DNA of 25,642 bases from an uncultured Eubacteriales bacterium. GTDB lineage: Bacteria > Bacillota > Clostridia > Oscillospirales > Oscillospiraceae. Shown here in pieces: positions 13,791 through 22,601 of this stretch. How positions within the stretch are numbered: the first letter of the stretch is position 1; every line of letters begins with the position of its first letter. Below the pieces are notes generated by a model that had not been told where the DNA came from, did no database searches, and saw only the letters and a list, made by a program, of their open reading frames with translations. The DNA lies in the NCBI GenBank assembly GCA_900552015.1, contig URXY01000030.1, positions 1 through 25,642 on the forward strand, written 5' to 3'. The position numbers were made by a program, and so were the translations under genes.

Positions 13791-14759
13791 CTACACTCCC
13801 ATGATGATCGGCACGAGGATCGCCGAGGTCGCTGTCATGAGAAGACCGGTGCAGAACGAATAGGCCACCGTTTCGATGTTGCACACCTGCTCGACGATCG
13901 GCAGGCACACGTCAGTCGAGGCGGTGCCAGGGATGGTGATGGCCTCGATATAGCCGATCTTGCCCGCGATGACGGGCAGCAGAATGATACCGAGCATCTC
14001 GCGCAGCACATTGTGCAGAAACGAGACCGCGCTTGCCATCGTGTGCCCCGCGCTCGCGATGACGCTCGGGGCCATCGTGTACCACCCGAAGCCTGCGCTG
14101 ATGGCCAGTCCCTCGCGCAGCGTCATCGGTGAGAGCGCGGCATAGACCGCGCCGCCGAGCAGCGTGCCGAGCACGGCGAAGATGGGAACAAGGATAACGC
14201 CGAGCCCCGCGCCGCGCAGGATGCGCGCGATGCTGCCGTCAAGGCCCATATTAAAGCCGATGAGCCCTAACATGATGCACAGCCCGATCACGAGCCAATC
14301 GCCCGAGCGCGCCTGAAAGGCAGGTAAGTCCGTGCAGACGCGCAGGATGACAAAATGCCCCAACAGCATCCCGACAACGACCATCAGCAGGATGATGAGC
14401 GACATCTTCGCGCCCGAAACGTCGGCTTTTTCGCGCGCGGCTTCTTCCTCATCGACTGCCGTGCCGGCGGGACGGGCGTGACGGTCGATATGCAGGAGCT
14501 TTCGCACGGCGAACGCGCCGAGCATACTGCCCGCAGCGGTCAGGACTGTGACGAGCAGCGCCTGCACGCCGATGCTGCCAAGGCTCGACGTGACCTCCTC
14601 GTCCGCCCCCATACGCAGGCCCATCAAAAGCACCAGCGCGTAGACGGAAAGCGACATGAGCTTGTCCACGAATTTGAATTTCGCCGCGTGAGCGCGCAGG
14701 CGGGACGCGAGAACATAGCAGACGAGCATGATGGACCAATAAAGCGCGAGCATTACCAT
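13791..14759 (-). CDS. lysO: LysO-family (DUF340) lysine exporter
   Basis: The 322-residue integral membrane protein matches the LysO/YbjE (DUF340) family, which exports lysine and thialysine in E. coli. It opens with a hydrophobic half (about 1-95, including LVLLMGLRMGADEEV, a family hallmark). A charged cytoplasmic-looking linker follows (about 95-115, DEEEAAREK), then a longer membrane half with GFGWYTMAPSVIA and PGTASTDVCLPIV blocks. The start is the ATG at 14759, with AAGGGAG upstream; longer frames would run back into the mutase gene. It is a little longer than the E. coli protein. No clear promoter is seen between it and the terminator at 14801, so it may rely on read-through. Confidence 0.85.
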   Translation of the reverse strand: MVMLALYWSIMLVCYVLASRLRAHAAKFKFVDKLMSLSVYALVLLMGLRMGADEEVTSSLGSIGVQALLVTVLTAAGSMLGAFAVRKLLHIDRHARPAGTAVDEEEAAREKADVSGAKMSLIILLMVVVGMLLGHFVILRVCTDLPAFQARSGDWLVIGLCIMLGLIGFNMGLDGSIARILRGAGLGVILVPIFAVLGTLLGGAVYAALSPMTLREGLAISAGFGWYTMAPSVIASAGHTMASAVSFLHNVLREMLGIILLPVIAGKIGYIEAITIPGTASTDVCLPIVEQVCNIETVAYSFCTGLLMTATSAILVPIIMGV

Positions 14760-14794
14760 AGAAGGCTCCCTTCTGCCGCTTGCCGGCAAGGTGA

Positions 14795-14828
14795 TGAAAA
14801 GCGGCGGTATGTTTCCATACCGCCGCCC
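14795..14828 (-). terminator. Terminator after the phosphohexomutase gene
   Basis: An 11-bp perfect stem (14801-14811 with 14816-14826) has a GAAA tetraloop on the minus strand and is followed by TTTTCAT. It lies about 20 bases after the mutase stop and before lysO. Confidence 0.8.
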
Positions 14829-14847
14829 GTTGATATTGGGGAAAGGC

Positions 14848-16572
14848 TCAGGCCAGTGTGCCGACCCAGGCGGAATATTTGGCGAGGTTCGCATCGCGCT
14901 CGCTCGCATCCGTGCCCTTGGTGAGGATGTAGACCTTGATCTTTGGTTCGGTGCCGGAAGGCCGCACGACGATGTGCGTGCCGTCGCAGAGCTCGAAGCG
15001 CAGCACGTTCGAGCCTGCGAGCGCGATCTTCGTCACCTCGCCGCTCGCGGCGTCGCGCGCGGTGCCGTCTGCGTAATCCTTGTAGGTCGTGACCTTGACG
15101 CCCGCGATCTCGCTCGGCGGCGTCGCGCGCAGGGATTTCATCAGCGCTGCCATCTTCTCCGCGCCGTCGAGGCCCGGCATGACAAGGTTGTGCGTCTTTT
15201 CACCGTACCAGCCGTACTTTTCAAAAAGCGCGTTGAGCGCGTCGAAGAGCGTCATGCCCTGGGAGTAGTACCACGCGGCCATTTCGGTGAGCAGCAGCGA
15301 GGCCGTGACCGCGTCCTTGTCGCGCACGTAGTGGCCGATCATGTAGCCGTAGCTCTCCTCGTAGGAGAAGATGACGGTGTTTTTGCCCGCGCCCTCAAGC
15401 TCATTCATCTTCTCGGCCATGAACTTAAAGCCCGTGAACGTGTCGTAGCAGTCGAGGCCGTTCGCCTCCGCGACGGCGCGCGCCATCTCAGTCGTGACGA
15501 TAGTCTTGAGCGCGGCGGCATTCGCGGGCAGCTTGCCCGCGCGCTTCATCGCGCCGATCAGGTAGTCGAGCAGCAGAACGCCCGTCTGGTTGCCGGTGAC
15601 GGGCTCAAATTCGCCCTGACGGTTGCGCACCATGATGCCCACGCGGTCGCTGTCGGGGTCGGTGCCGAGGATGAAGTCGACGTCGTTATTCTTGGCAAGG
15701 TCGATGGCGAGGTAGAAGCCCTCGGGATTCTCGGGGTTCGGGGACACGACGGTCGGGAAATTGCCGTCGATGACCATCTGCTCGGGTACGCATAAAAGGT
15801 GCTTGATGCCAAGCTTTGTAAGCGCCTCGGGTACGAGCTTGTAGCCGCAGCCGTGGAAGGGCGTGTAGACGAGCTTAAAGTCGTCGGCGACCTTTTTGAC
15901 GGTCTCATAGTCGTTGACCATGCTCATGACGTTTGCCATAAAGCGCTCGTCGCAGTCCTCGTCGAGCATCGTGATGAGGCCCTTCTGTACGGCCTCGTCA
16001 AAGTCCATGGACGTAACGCCCGTGAAAATGTCGATCGTCTCGAGTTCTCTTGCGATGGCGGCGGCGTGCTGGGGCGGCAGCTGCGCGCCGTCCGACCAGT
16101 AGACCTTGTAGCCGTTATATTCCTTGGGGTTGTGCGAGGCGGTGACGTTGATGCCCGCGGTGCAGCCGTATTCGCGCACGGCAAAGGAAAGCTCGGGCGT
16201 GGGGCGCAGGGACTCAAAGAGCCTGACGGCGATGCCGTTGCCCGCCATGACGCAGGCCGCGGCGCGCGCGAACTCCATCGAGTGGTTGCGGCAGTCCATG
16301 CAAATCGCGACGCCCTTTTTCATGGCCTCTTCGCCCTCAGCGCGGATGACGTTGGCAAAGCCCTGCGTCGCCCAGCGGATGACATGGCGGTTCATGTTGT
16401 GAAGGCCAACGCACATCGTGCCGCGAAGGCCCGCCGTACCGAATTCGAGCGGACCGTAGAAGCGGTTCTCGATCTCCTTTTCATCGTTTGCGATGGCCTT
16501 GAGCTCGGCGCGTTCTTCCTCGCTCAGCGCGGGAGAGGCGAGCCACTTTTCATATTCCTGACGGTAATTCAT
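14848..16572 (-). CDS. Phosphohexomutase (phosphoglucomutase/phosphomannomutase family)
   Basis: It interconverts sugar 1- and 6-phosphates, most likely glucose or mannose phosphate, feeding cell-wall and polysaccharide precursors. The 574-residue protein has all four family motifs: the phosphoserine loop TASHNPKEYNGYK with S146, the magnesium loop GTDPDSDR (303-310), the sugar-recognition motif SYEESYGYMIG, and the phosphate-binding RPSGTEPKIKVYI (537-549). Its length and EYNGYKVYWSDGAQL text fit the PgcA-type phosphoglucomutase of Firmicutes. The start overlaps the stop of the DUF2007 gene (ATGA), with AGGAGG inside that gene. Confidence 0.94.
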   Translation of the reverse strand: MNYRQEYEKWLASPALSEEERAELKAIANDEKEIENRFYGPLEFGTAGLRGTMCVGLHNMNRHVIRWATQGFANVIRAEGEEAMKKGVAICMDCRNHSMEFARAAACVMAGNGIAVRLFESLRPTPELSFAVREYGCTAGINVTASHNPKEYNGYKVYWSDGAQLPPQHAAAIARELETIDIFTGVTSMDFDEAVQKGLITMLDEDCDERFMANVMSMVNDYETVKKVADDFKLVYTPFHGCGYKLVPEALTKLGIKHLLCVPEQMVIDGNFPTVVSPNPENPEGFYLAIDLAKNNDVDFILGTDPDSDRVGIMVRNRQGEFEPVTGNQTGVLLLDYLIGAMKRAGKLPANAAALKTIVTTEMARAVAEANGLDCYDTFTGFKFMAEKMNELEGAGKNTVIFSYEESYGYMIGHYVRDKDAVTASLLLTEMAAWYYSQGMTLFDALNALFEKYGWYGEKTHNLVMPGLDGAEKMAALMKSLRATPPSEIAGVKVTTYKDYADGTARDAASGEVTKIALAGSNVLRFELCDGTHIVVRPSGTEPKIKVYILTKGTDASERDANLAKYSAWVGTLA

Positions 16573-16898
16573 TGCTTATCCTCCTGTTCCGGAATTTCAT
16601 CGATGGGGCGGATCAGCGCCTTTGCGTCCTCGAGCATGGACGCGGGGACGTACAGCTCCGTGCCGTGCCCGGGCGTGCCGAGCACCACCTTGCCGAAGGC
16701 GCCGTCGCCCTCATATCTGCGCAGCACAGGGATATCGTAGGCGCGGAGCATGGAGCAGAGCATATCTGCCTCCGCGTTCGTGTCCATCGCAACGGTCAAA
16801 AGCGCGGGTTCCTCCGGCGTGCCGTCGGCGGATCTTGGCCAGCGCTCGGAAAGGTCATGTTCTGCCTTGCCCCAGGTGAGTTTCACTTCGTCCGACAT
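16569..16898 (-). CDS. DUF2007-type small protein
   Basis: The 109-residue soluble protein contains a ferredoxin-like segment: LTVAMDTNAEADMLCSMLRAYDIPVLRR (about 34-61), then LYVPASMLEDAKALI (about 81-95). This is the layout of DUF2007, often labelled 'putative signal transducing protein', whose function is not known. I recognise it by pattern only. The start is the ATG at 16898, with AAAGGAGG six to seven bases upstream; a longer frame to 16931 would swallow that site. It lies 32 bases after rlmH and overlaps the mutase start by four bases, so it is in the same operon. Confidence 0.65.
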   Translation of the reverse strand: MSDEVKLTWGKAEHDLSERWPRSADGTPEEPALLTVAMDTNAEADMLCSMLRAYDIPVLRRYEGDGAFGKVVLGTPGHGTELYVPASMLEDAKALIRPIDEIPEQEDKQ

Positions 16899-16930
16899 GG
16901 GCGATTCCTCCTTTTTGTAGGTGCGTTTCA

Positions 16931-17413
16931 TTATTTGTGGTATTTGGTCCCCGCCTCGATCTGATAGGCGCGGTAAACCTGCTCGAGCAGCATCACGCGC
17001 GCCAGATGGTGCGGGAAGGTCATCGGTGACATCGAAAGGCGCAGGTCGGCCTTTTTCTTAATATCCTCGTCAAGGCCGAAGCTTGAGCCGATCAAAAACG
17101 TCAGCTGCGACGCGCCGCGCGCGGCGAGCTGCTGCATTTTCTGCGAAAGCGCTACGCTGCTCATCTCCTGCCCTTCGATGCACATGGCGATGAGCGCGCC
17201 GCCCTTTGGCAGCTTCTGCTCGACGAGCGCAGCCTCCTTTTTGAGGGCCTGGCGGATCTCCGCCTCGCTCGGCTCGTCGCCAAGGCGCTGCTCCGGCAGC
17301 TCCAAAAGCTCTAACTTGCAGCAGCGCGAAAGGCGCTTTTCATATTCCTTGACGGCCTGCTCGTAGAAGGCCTCTTTCAGTTTTCCGACACAAAGGACGG
17401 TGATCTTCTGCAT
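16931..17413 (-). CDS. rlmH: 23S rRNA pseudouridine-1915 N3-methyltransferase RlmH
   Basis: RlmH methylates the pseudouridine at 1915 in helix 69 of 23S rRNA on assembled ribosomes. The 160-residue protein starts QKITVLCVGKLKEAFYEQAV after Met, has the SAM-binding knot LTFLIGSSFGLDEDI (104-118), and ends with SMTFPHHLARVMLLEQVYRA-type sequence (128-150) and the C-terminal tyrosine-histidine KYHK. The length is exactly typical. The start lies 37 bases inside the upstream MBL-fold gene; GAGG is seven bases before the ATG. The overlap is unusually long but both proteins have normal ends. Confidence 0.96.
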   Translation of the reverse strand: MQKITVLCVGKLKEAFYEQAVKEYEKRLSRCCKLELLELPEQRLGDEPSEAEIRQALKKEAALVEQKLPKGGALIAMCIEGQEMSSVALSQKMQQLAARGASQLTFLIGSSFGLDEDIKKKADLRLSMSPMTFPHHLARVMLLEQVYRAYQIEAGTKYHK

Positions 17414-18168
17414 ATGTGTACCTCGCTGATGGTGTCGCGCGGCGCGGCGGATAGCCGCACGGTCAGTCCGCTCGCCTGCAGGGCCCGTCCCACGGTGTAT
17501 TCCGCGAGCTGGGGCGTGTTGTTCTCGCCGCTCAGGTGCGCGAGCAGGATATCGCTCGTGCCGGCGCGGACGCATTCGATGGCGAATCCCGCCGCCGCTT
17601 CGTTGGATAAATGCCCGTACTCGCCGAGGATGCGCCGCTTGAGCGGATAAGGGTACGGACCGGTCTTGAGCATTTCGATATCGTGGTTGGCTTCGAGCAG
17701 CAGCGTGTCCGCGCCGAGAGCGGCATCGTGCGCCTCGTCGGTGATGATGCCGGTGTCCGTCAGCACGGCGAGCGAGCCGTCGTTGCTCTCGACGCGGTAG
17801 CCCACGCTCTCGCGCGCGTCGTGCGAGGTGCGGAAGCTCTTCACGTGCAGCGCGCCGATGGTAAATTCCTCCCCTGCGGGGAAAGCGTGCACGCGCGCAG
17901 CGGGATAGTCGAGTGCGGATGCCGTGCCGCGGCTCGCGTAGAGCCTTGCCTCGCACTTTTTCGCGAGCGTTCCGAGCCCACGCACGTGGTCGATGTGCTC
18001 GTGCGTGATCAAAATGCCGTCCAGGTCCGCAAGCGTGAGCGAAAGCGTCGTGAGCGTCTGCGTGATGCGGCGGCAGGAGACCCCCGCATCAATTAAAATG
18101 TTGGTATCTTCGTGACAAACGAGCGCGGCGTTGCCCGCGCTCGAGCTGGCGATGGTGTAAAATTCCAT
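17377..18168 (-). CDS. MBL-fold metallo-hydrolase, YycJ/WalJ type
   Basis: The 263-residue protein begins MEFYTIASSSAGNAALV, the usual opening of the YycJ (WalJ) group. It has the metal motif THEHIDH (H56, H58, D60, H61), a further histidine in RTSHDARES, an aspartate in LTDTGIIT and a histidine in LLAHLSGENN. In B. subtilis this gene lies near rlmH and the WalRK system and affects cell-wall and DNA replication coordination; its substrate is not settled. Here it is followed by rlmH, but walRK is not in view. AAAGGAA precedes the ATG and a near-consensus promoter lies about 30 bases upstream. The last 36 bases are shared with rlmH. Confidence 0.9.
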   Translation of the reverse strand: MEFYTIASSSAGNAALVCHEDTNILIDAGVSCRRITQTLTTLSLTLADLDGILITHEHIDHVRGLGTLAKKCEARLYASRGTASALDYPAARVHAFPAGEEFTIGALHVKSFRTSHDARESVGYRVESNDGSLAVLTDTGIITDEAHDAALGADTLLLEANHDIEMLKTGPYPYPLKRRILGEYGHLSNEAAAGFAIECVRAGTSDILLAHLSGENNTPQLAEYTVGRALQASGLTVRLSAAPRDTISEVHICRRSPSFVSEN

Positions 18169-18198
18169 GGGTCGGTTCCTTTGTTTCGATTCATGGAA

Positions 18199-18227
18199 AT
18201 TATACCACAGGCGCACGCAATAGTCAA
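18199..18227 (-). promoter_or_regulatory. Promoter of the MBL hydrolase-rlmH-DUF2007-mutase operon
   Basis: On the minus strand TTGACT (18222-18227), a 17-base spacer and TATAAT (18199-18204), with TGTGG before the -10. It starts just beyond the T tract of the upstream terminator. Confidence 0.88.
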
Positions 18228-18230
18228 AAA

Positions 18231-18254
18231 GAAAAGGCCCTCTCTTGAGAGGGC
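18231..18254 (-). terminator. Terminator of the DUF4830 gene
   Basis: An 8-bp inverted repeat, GCCCTCTC/GAGAGGGC (18237-18244 with 18247-18254), is followed on the minus strand by CTTTTCTTTTT. It lies about 22 bases after the DUF4830 stop and directly ahead of the next promoter. Confidence 0.8.
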
Positions 18255-18275
18255 GCGAAGGAAGAGAAACCACGC

Positions 18276-18737
18276 TCAGAACGCAGGAAAGTCGAGCCCT
18301 GCCATAAAGCCGTTTTCGCCGGTGCAGACGATGTCGCCCGCGGCGACGACGCCCTCGCAGACGTAGAGATCGAGCTGGCAGGACTGCGGGCGGTCGGGGT
18401 AATTGGTCACGACATAGGTGTAGCGCGAGAGCGTTTTCCCGCATTGGCGCGTAAGGTCAAAGCCCTGCTCAAGCTGGAGCGTGTTGTAGCTCAAATACGG
18501 CTCTTCGAGCGTTTCGCCCAGCGTGATGCTCAGCGTCTCGATGGGCTGGTCGTTGACGGCCCAGCCGAGGGAGGTGAGGTAGGCGAGGCGCTGCTCGTTC
18601 GTTTCGGCGGGGATGGTGGGCGCTTCGGCGCCTTTTCGACACGCGCGCGGCAGCACGATGAGCGCGAGCGCAAGGCAGGCAACGGCGGCGAGCGCGAAGG
18701 CGCGGCGGCGGGAGAACTTTGCGGTGATGATGAACAC
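18276..18737 (-). CDS. DUF4830 domain protein, secreted or membrane-anchored
   Basis: The 153-residue protein starts at a GTG with AAAGGG about 11 bases upstream. A basic segment (KFSRRR) leads into one hydrophobic stretch (about 13-30), a signal anchor or signal peptide, with a cysteine at about 33. The outer part (about 45-153) has the DUF4830 pattern: RLAYLTSLGWAVNDQP, then SYNTLQLEQGFDLTRQCGK, a YTYVVTNYP strand and a closing GFMAGLDF. The family is confined largely to Clostridia and has no known function. It is a single-gene unit, divergent from the pseudouridine synthase gene. Confidence 0.8.
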   Translation of the reverse strand: MFIITAKFSRRRAFALAAVACLALALIVLPRACRKGAEAPTIPAETNEQRLAYLTSLGWAVNDQPIETLSITLGETLEEPYLSYNTLQLEQGFDLTRQCGKTLSRYTYVVTNYPDRPQSCQLDLYVCEGVVAAGDIVCTGENGFMAGLDFPAF

Positions 18738-18828
18738 GCGAGATCACACCCTTTCTCTCAAAAGCTATTCCACCGGCGGCAAAAGTATGCTAAACTGGAT
18801 GGAAGCAACAGGAAAGGCGGAAAGCAGC

Positions 18829-19548
18829 ATGGCAGAGCAGAGACTCGACAAGATCATCGCCTCAACGGGGCGTTTTTCACGCCGCGAGGTCAAGACCCTC
18901 GTGCGCGAGGGACGCGTGCTCGTCGACGGGCGCATCGCCGCAAGTCCGGAGGATAAATGCGACCCCTTGACCGCGCGCATCAGCGTGAACGGCGAAGAGC
19001 TTTTTTATCGCGAGCACACGTATGTGATGCTCCACAAGCCCGCAGGCGTGCTCTCGGCCACCGAGGACGGGCGCGGAGAGACGGTGCTCGACCTACTCGC
19101 GCCGGAGTACCGCAAGATCGGTCTCTTCCCTGTCGGGCGGCTCGACAAGGACACGGAGGGGCTGATGCTTTTGACCGACGACGGCGCGCTCGCCCACGAC
19201 CTGCTCGCGCCGAAAAAACACGTCGACAAGGTCTACTTTGCCCGCACCGAGGGTGAGCTCGTCGAGGAGGACTGCGCGGCCTTTGCCGCGGGCATCACGC
19301 TCGGCGACGGGCTTTCCTGCCTGCCGGCGAAGCTTGAGATCTTAAAGAGCGGCGCGCAGAGCGAGGCGCTCGTCACCGTCTGCGAGGGGAAGTTCCATCA
19401 GGTCAAGCGGATGCTTGCCTCGCGCGGAAACCCCGTCATCTACCTCAAGCGTCTTTCCATGGGGCCGCTCACGCTGGACGAGGGGCTGAAAGCGGGCGAA
19501 TACCGCCTGCTCACGGCGCAGGAGACCGCGCGTTTGCGTGATCGATAG
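18829..19548 (+). CDS. RsuA/RluB-family rRNA pseudouridine synthase
   Basis: It isomerises specific uridines in ribosomal RNA. The 239-residue protein has an S4 RNA-binding domain (about 1-55: RLDKIIASTGRFSRREVKTL), then a catalytic domain with MLHKPAGVLSATED (67-80), the active-site GRLDKDTEGLMLLTDDG (103-119, D106) and GKFHQVKRMLAS. The size and text resemble the RsuA group (16S position 516), but RluB and RluE-like members are similar, so the target is not certain. The start was set at ATG 18829, where the S4 domain begins, with AGGAAAGG upstream; longer open sequence overlaps the divergent gene. Confidence 0.93.
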   Translation: MAEQRLDKIIASTGRFSRREVKTLVREGRVLVDGRIAASPEDKCDPLTARISVNGEELFYREHTYVMLHKPAGVLSATEDGRGETVLDLLAPEYRKIGLFPVGRLDKDTEGLMLLTDDGALAHDLLAPKKHVDKVYFARTEGELVEEDCAAFAAGITLGDGLSCLPAKLEILKSGAQSEALVTVCEGKFHQVKRMLASRGNPVIYLKRLSMGPLTLDEGLKAGEYRLLTAQETARLRDR

Positions 19549-19653
19549 ACAATTTGCCCAAGGGAAAACAGGAGCTTTCTGTCGAGCGCGAAGGATGCCT
19601 TTACGGAATGTCCAAAAAAAGCGAATTTTTTTGTGGAAAAAAGAAAAAAGTTC

Positions 19654-19682
19654 TTGCAAAAATGAAGCAGAGACAGTATAAT
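19654..19682 (+). promoter_or_regulatory. Promoter of the cdaR-type regulator
   Basis: TTGCAA (19654-19659), a 17-base spacer and a perfect TATAAT (19677-19682). The transcript would have a leader of about 50 bases before the ATG. The AT-rich stretch just upstream (19605-19650, runs of A and T) could act as an UP-like element. Confidence 0.85.
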
Positions 19683-19739
19683 GTTCCCATCCAGTTGACG
19701 AAATGCACAAACTTCCGATTTGGTTAAGGAGGCACGGAT

Positions 19740-20834
19740 ATGTCCGGTAGGATCTTTCAGAACATCGTGTTGCAATTCAAGGAAACGACCGATACGGTCA
19801 TCGGCGTGATCGACTCGGAGGGTACGGTCATCGCCTGTACCGACCTGCCGGAGATCGGCCAGCGCTGGCCGCATCTGGTGCAGCCCATCAACGACGCCGA
19901 GGGCGCCAGCGTCGCGCTCGAGGGCAAGACCTTCAAGGCGCTCGAGGGCTGGGGCGGTCAGTTCGACTTTGCGGCCTTCACACGCGGCGAGGATGCGCTC
20001 AGCTCCACCGTCTGCCGCATGGCGACTGTCGCGCTCAACACCGCCAAGAGCTATTATGAGGAAAAGCACGACAAGACCTCGTTCGTCAAGAGCATCCTCT
20101 CTGACAACATCCTGCTGAGCGATATCTATGTGCGCGCCAAGGAGCTGCACGTCGAAGCCGAGCTCAACCGCGGCGTGTTCGTCGTTCGCCGCGCGGACGA
20201 AAAGAGCGAGGCCATCTCGGTCGAGACCATCCAGAACATCTTCCCCGACCGCCAGACGAGCTTTGTCCTCTCCATGGGCGAGGATGACATCGTACTCGTA
20301 CAGCAGCTCGGCGAGAATGTTGAGATGCCCGACCTTGAAAAGACCGCCTCTCTCATCGAAGAGGCGCTGCGCGTGAACGGCGAGAGCACCGTGGTCGTGG
20401 GTATCGGCACGGTAGCGACGCACCTGCGCGATCTTGCGAAGTCCTATAAGGAAGCGCAGATGGCCATTGAGGTCGGTAAGGTCTTCGACACGGAGAAGTA
20501 CGTCATCAGCTATGAGAACCTCGGCATCGGCCGCCTCATCTACCAGCTCCCGACGACGCTGTGCGAGATGTTCCTGCAGGAAGTCTTCAAGAAGAACCCC
20601 ATCGACGCGCTCGACAAGGAGACGCTCTTTACGATCAACAAGTTCTTTGAGAACAACCTTATCCTTTCGGAAACCGCACGCAAGCTGTTCGTCCACAGAA
20701 ATACGCTCGTCTACCGCCTCGAGAAGATCAAGAAGCTCACGGGGCTCGACCTGCGCGAGTTCGACGACGCCATCACCTTCAAGGTCGCGCTCATGGTCAA
20801 AAAGTACCTCGCTTCCCGCGGGATCGAGGCGTAA
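19740..20834 (+). CDS. CdaR/PucR-family transcriptional regulator
   Basis: The 364-residue protein has an N-terminal sensory region (about 1-135) resembling the sugar-diacid recognition domain: VLQFKETTDTVIGVIDSEGTVIACTDLPEIGQR. A middle GGDEF-like CdaR domain follows (about 145-285). The C-terminal PucR-type helix-turn-helix (about 305-355) has LSETARKLFVHRNTLVYRLEKI. Such regulators usually respond to small metabolites and control uptake or catabolic genes, but no sugar-diacid or purine genes lie beside it. It has its own promoter, AAGGAGG before the ATG, and its own terminator, so it is a one-gene unit. The ligand is unknown. Confidence 0.88.
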   Translation: MSGRIFQNIVLQFKETTDTVIGVIDSEGTVIACTDLPEIGQRWPHLVQPINDAEGASVALEGKTFKALEGWGGQFDFAAFTRGEDALSSTVCRMATVALNTAKSYYEEKHDKTSFVKSILSDNILLSDIYVRAKELHVEAELNRGVFVVRRADEKSEAISVETIQNIFPDRQTSFVLSMGEDDIVLVQQLGENVEMPDLEKTASLIEEALRVNGESTVVVGIGTVATHLRDLAKSYKEAQMAIEVGKVFDTEKYVISYENLGIGRLIYQLPTTLCEMFLQEVFKKNPIDALDKETLFTINKFFENNLILSETARKLFVHRNTLVYRLEKIKKLTGLDLREFDDAITFKVALMVKKYLASRGIEA

Positions 20835-20853
20835 AGCAAAAAAGCTTTCACGA

Positions 20854-20885
20854 GGGCTGTCCGCCGGACGGCCCTTGTTTTTTGT
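20854..20885 (+). terminator. Terminator of the cdaR-type gene
   Basis: A 9-bp stem (20854-20862 with 20866-20874, one G-T pair), a GCC loop, then TTGTTTTTTG. It lies 19 bases after the stop codon. Confidence 0.88.
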
Positions 20886-20927
20886 GCATCGGCTGCAAAA
20901 AAAGTCGAGAGTTTACATAATTGTCTG

Positions 20928-20956
20928 TTGCTATCCCGCCCTTGCCGCGCTATAAT
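20928..20956 (+). promoter_or_regulatory. Promoter of ftsE-ftsX-M23
   Basis: TTGCTA (20928-20933), a 17-base spacer and a perfect TATAAT (20951-20956), about 55 bases before the ftsE ATG. Confidence 0.8.
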
Positions 20957-21011
20957 AAAATAAGAAATATGTGGGATCGGGTCCGAACCTGCCGAAAATG
21001 AGGGACGAAGC

Positions 21012-21695
<684 letters not shown>

Positions 21696-21699
21696 GGCT

Positions 21700-22590
21700 A
21701 TGCGCAAACACGATTTTACTTACTTTTTCGGCGAGGGCGTGCGGAATATGTTTTCGCACGGCTTCATGTCGTTCGCGGCGGTGGGCATCACGGTCGCCTG
21801 CCTTGTGGTCATGGGCACGTTTTCGCTCGTGGCCTACAACGCGCAGGTGCAGCTGCAAAAGCTTGAGAGCGAGTACGAGATCCTTGCCTTCGTAGATGAA
21901 AACTGCGATGAGGCGCAGACCAAGGCTGTTGGCCGCGCCATCGAGCAGCGCGACAATGTGAAGGAATGCGTCTTTATCAGCAAGGAAGAGGCGATTGAAT
22001 CCTTTGAAGAAAAGTATGAGGGCGACGAGCTTTTTCAGAATCTCGATCCCGAGATCCTGCGCGACCGCTATGCCGTTTTTGTCAACGACCTGAACACCGC
22101 CGGGCAGACCGCGCAGGATATCAAGGACAATGTCGACGGCGTTGCCAAGGTGCGCGTGGACGAGGACATCTCCGGCGGCCTGATCACGCTGCGAAATGTT
22201 GCGGGCGTTGTGTGCGTCGCGCTCATCACAATTCTGCTGCTCGTGTCGATCTTCATCATCTCCAACACCATCAAGCTCACGACCTTCGACCGCCGTGACG
22301 AGATCGCCATCATGAAGATGGTGGGCGCGACGAACGGCTTCATCCGCTGGCCCTTTGTCTACGAGGGCTTTATGATCGGCCTTCTCAGCGCGGTGCTGGG
22401 CTTCGGCTTCCAATGGCTGCTGTATGAGTCGGTCGCGAAGAGTCTCGCGATGTCTGACCGGCTGCAGTTACTCACCATCGTAGACTTCACGAGCATCTGG
22501 CAGCCCGTCGCGGCCATTTTCGCTGCCGCCGGTATCCTCATCGGCGTGGGCGGCAGTCTGACCGCTATCCGCAAGTTCCTGCACGTGTAA
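21700..22590 (+). CDS. ftsX: Cell division membrane protein FtsX
   Basis: FtsX is the membrane partner of FtsE. The 296-residue protein has four membrane segments (about 22-46, 166-189, 218-242 and 266-288). A large extracellular loop (about 50-165) is the part that binds and activates hydrolases or their coiled-coil partners in other bacteria. The FDRRDEIAIMKMVGATNGFIRWPFVYEG segment (196-223) between segments 2 and 3 is the FtsX/MacB signature. The start at ATG 21700 gives the normal N terminus (TYFFGEGVRNMFSH); GAGG lies near the end of ftsE. Confidence 0.95.
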   Translation: MRKHDFTYFFGEGVRNMFSHGFMSFAAVGITVACLVVMGTFSLVAYNAQVQLQKLESEYEILAFVDENCDEAQTKAVGRAIEQRDNVKECVFISKEEAIESFEEKYEGDELFQNLDPEILRDRYAVFVNDLNTAGQTAQDIKDNVDGVAKVRVDEDISGGLITLRNVAGVVCVALITILLLVSIFIISNTIKLTTFDRRDEIAIMKMVGATNGFIRWPFVYEGFMIGLLSAVLGFGFQWLLYESVAKSLAMSDRLQLLTIVDFTSIWQPVAAIFAAAGILIGVGGSLTAIRKFLHV

Positions 22591-22601
22591 AGGAGGAGCA
22601 C

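Noticed and set aside
13311..14132. Plus-strand open frame covering the 13.4-13.8 kb spacer
   Set aside because: It runs through two terminators and antisense to lysO, with no ribosome site or family.
19440..20696. 418-codon minus-strand open frame opposite the CdaR-type gene
   Set aside because: Antisense shadow; the plus strand has a consensus promoter, ribosome site and clear domains.
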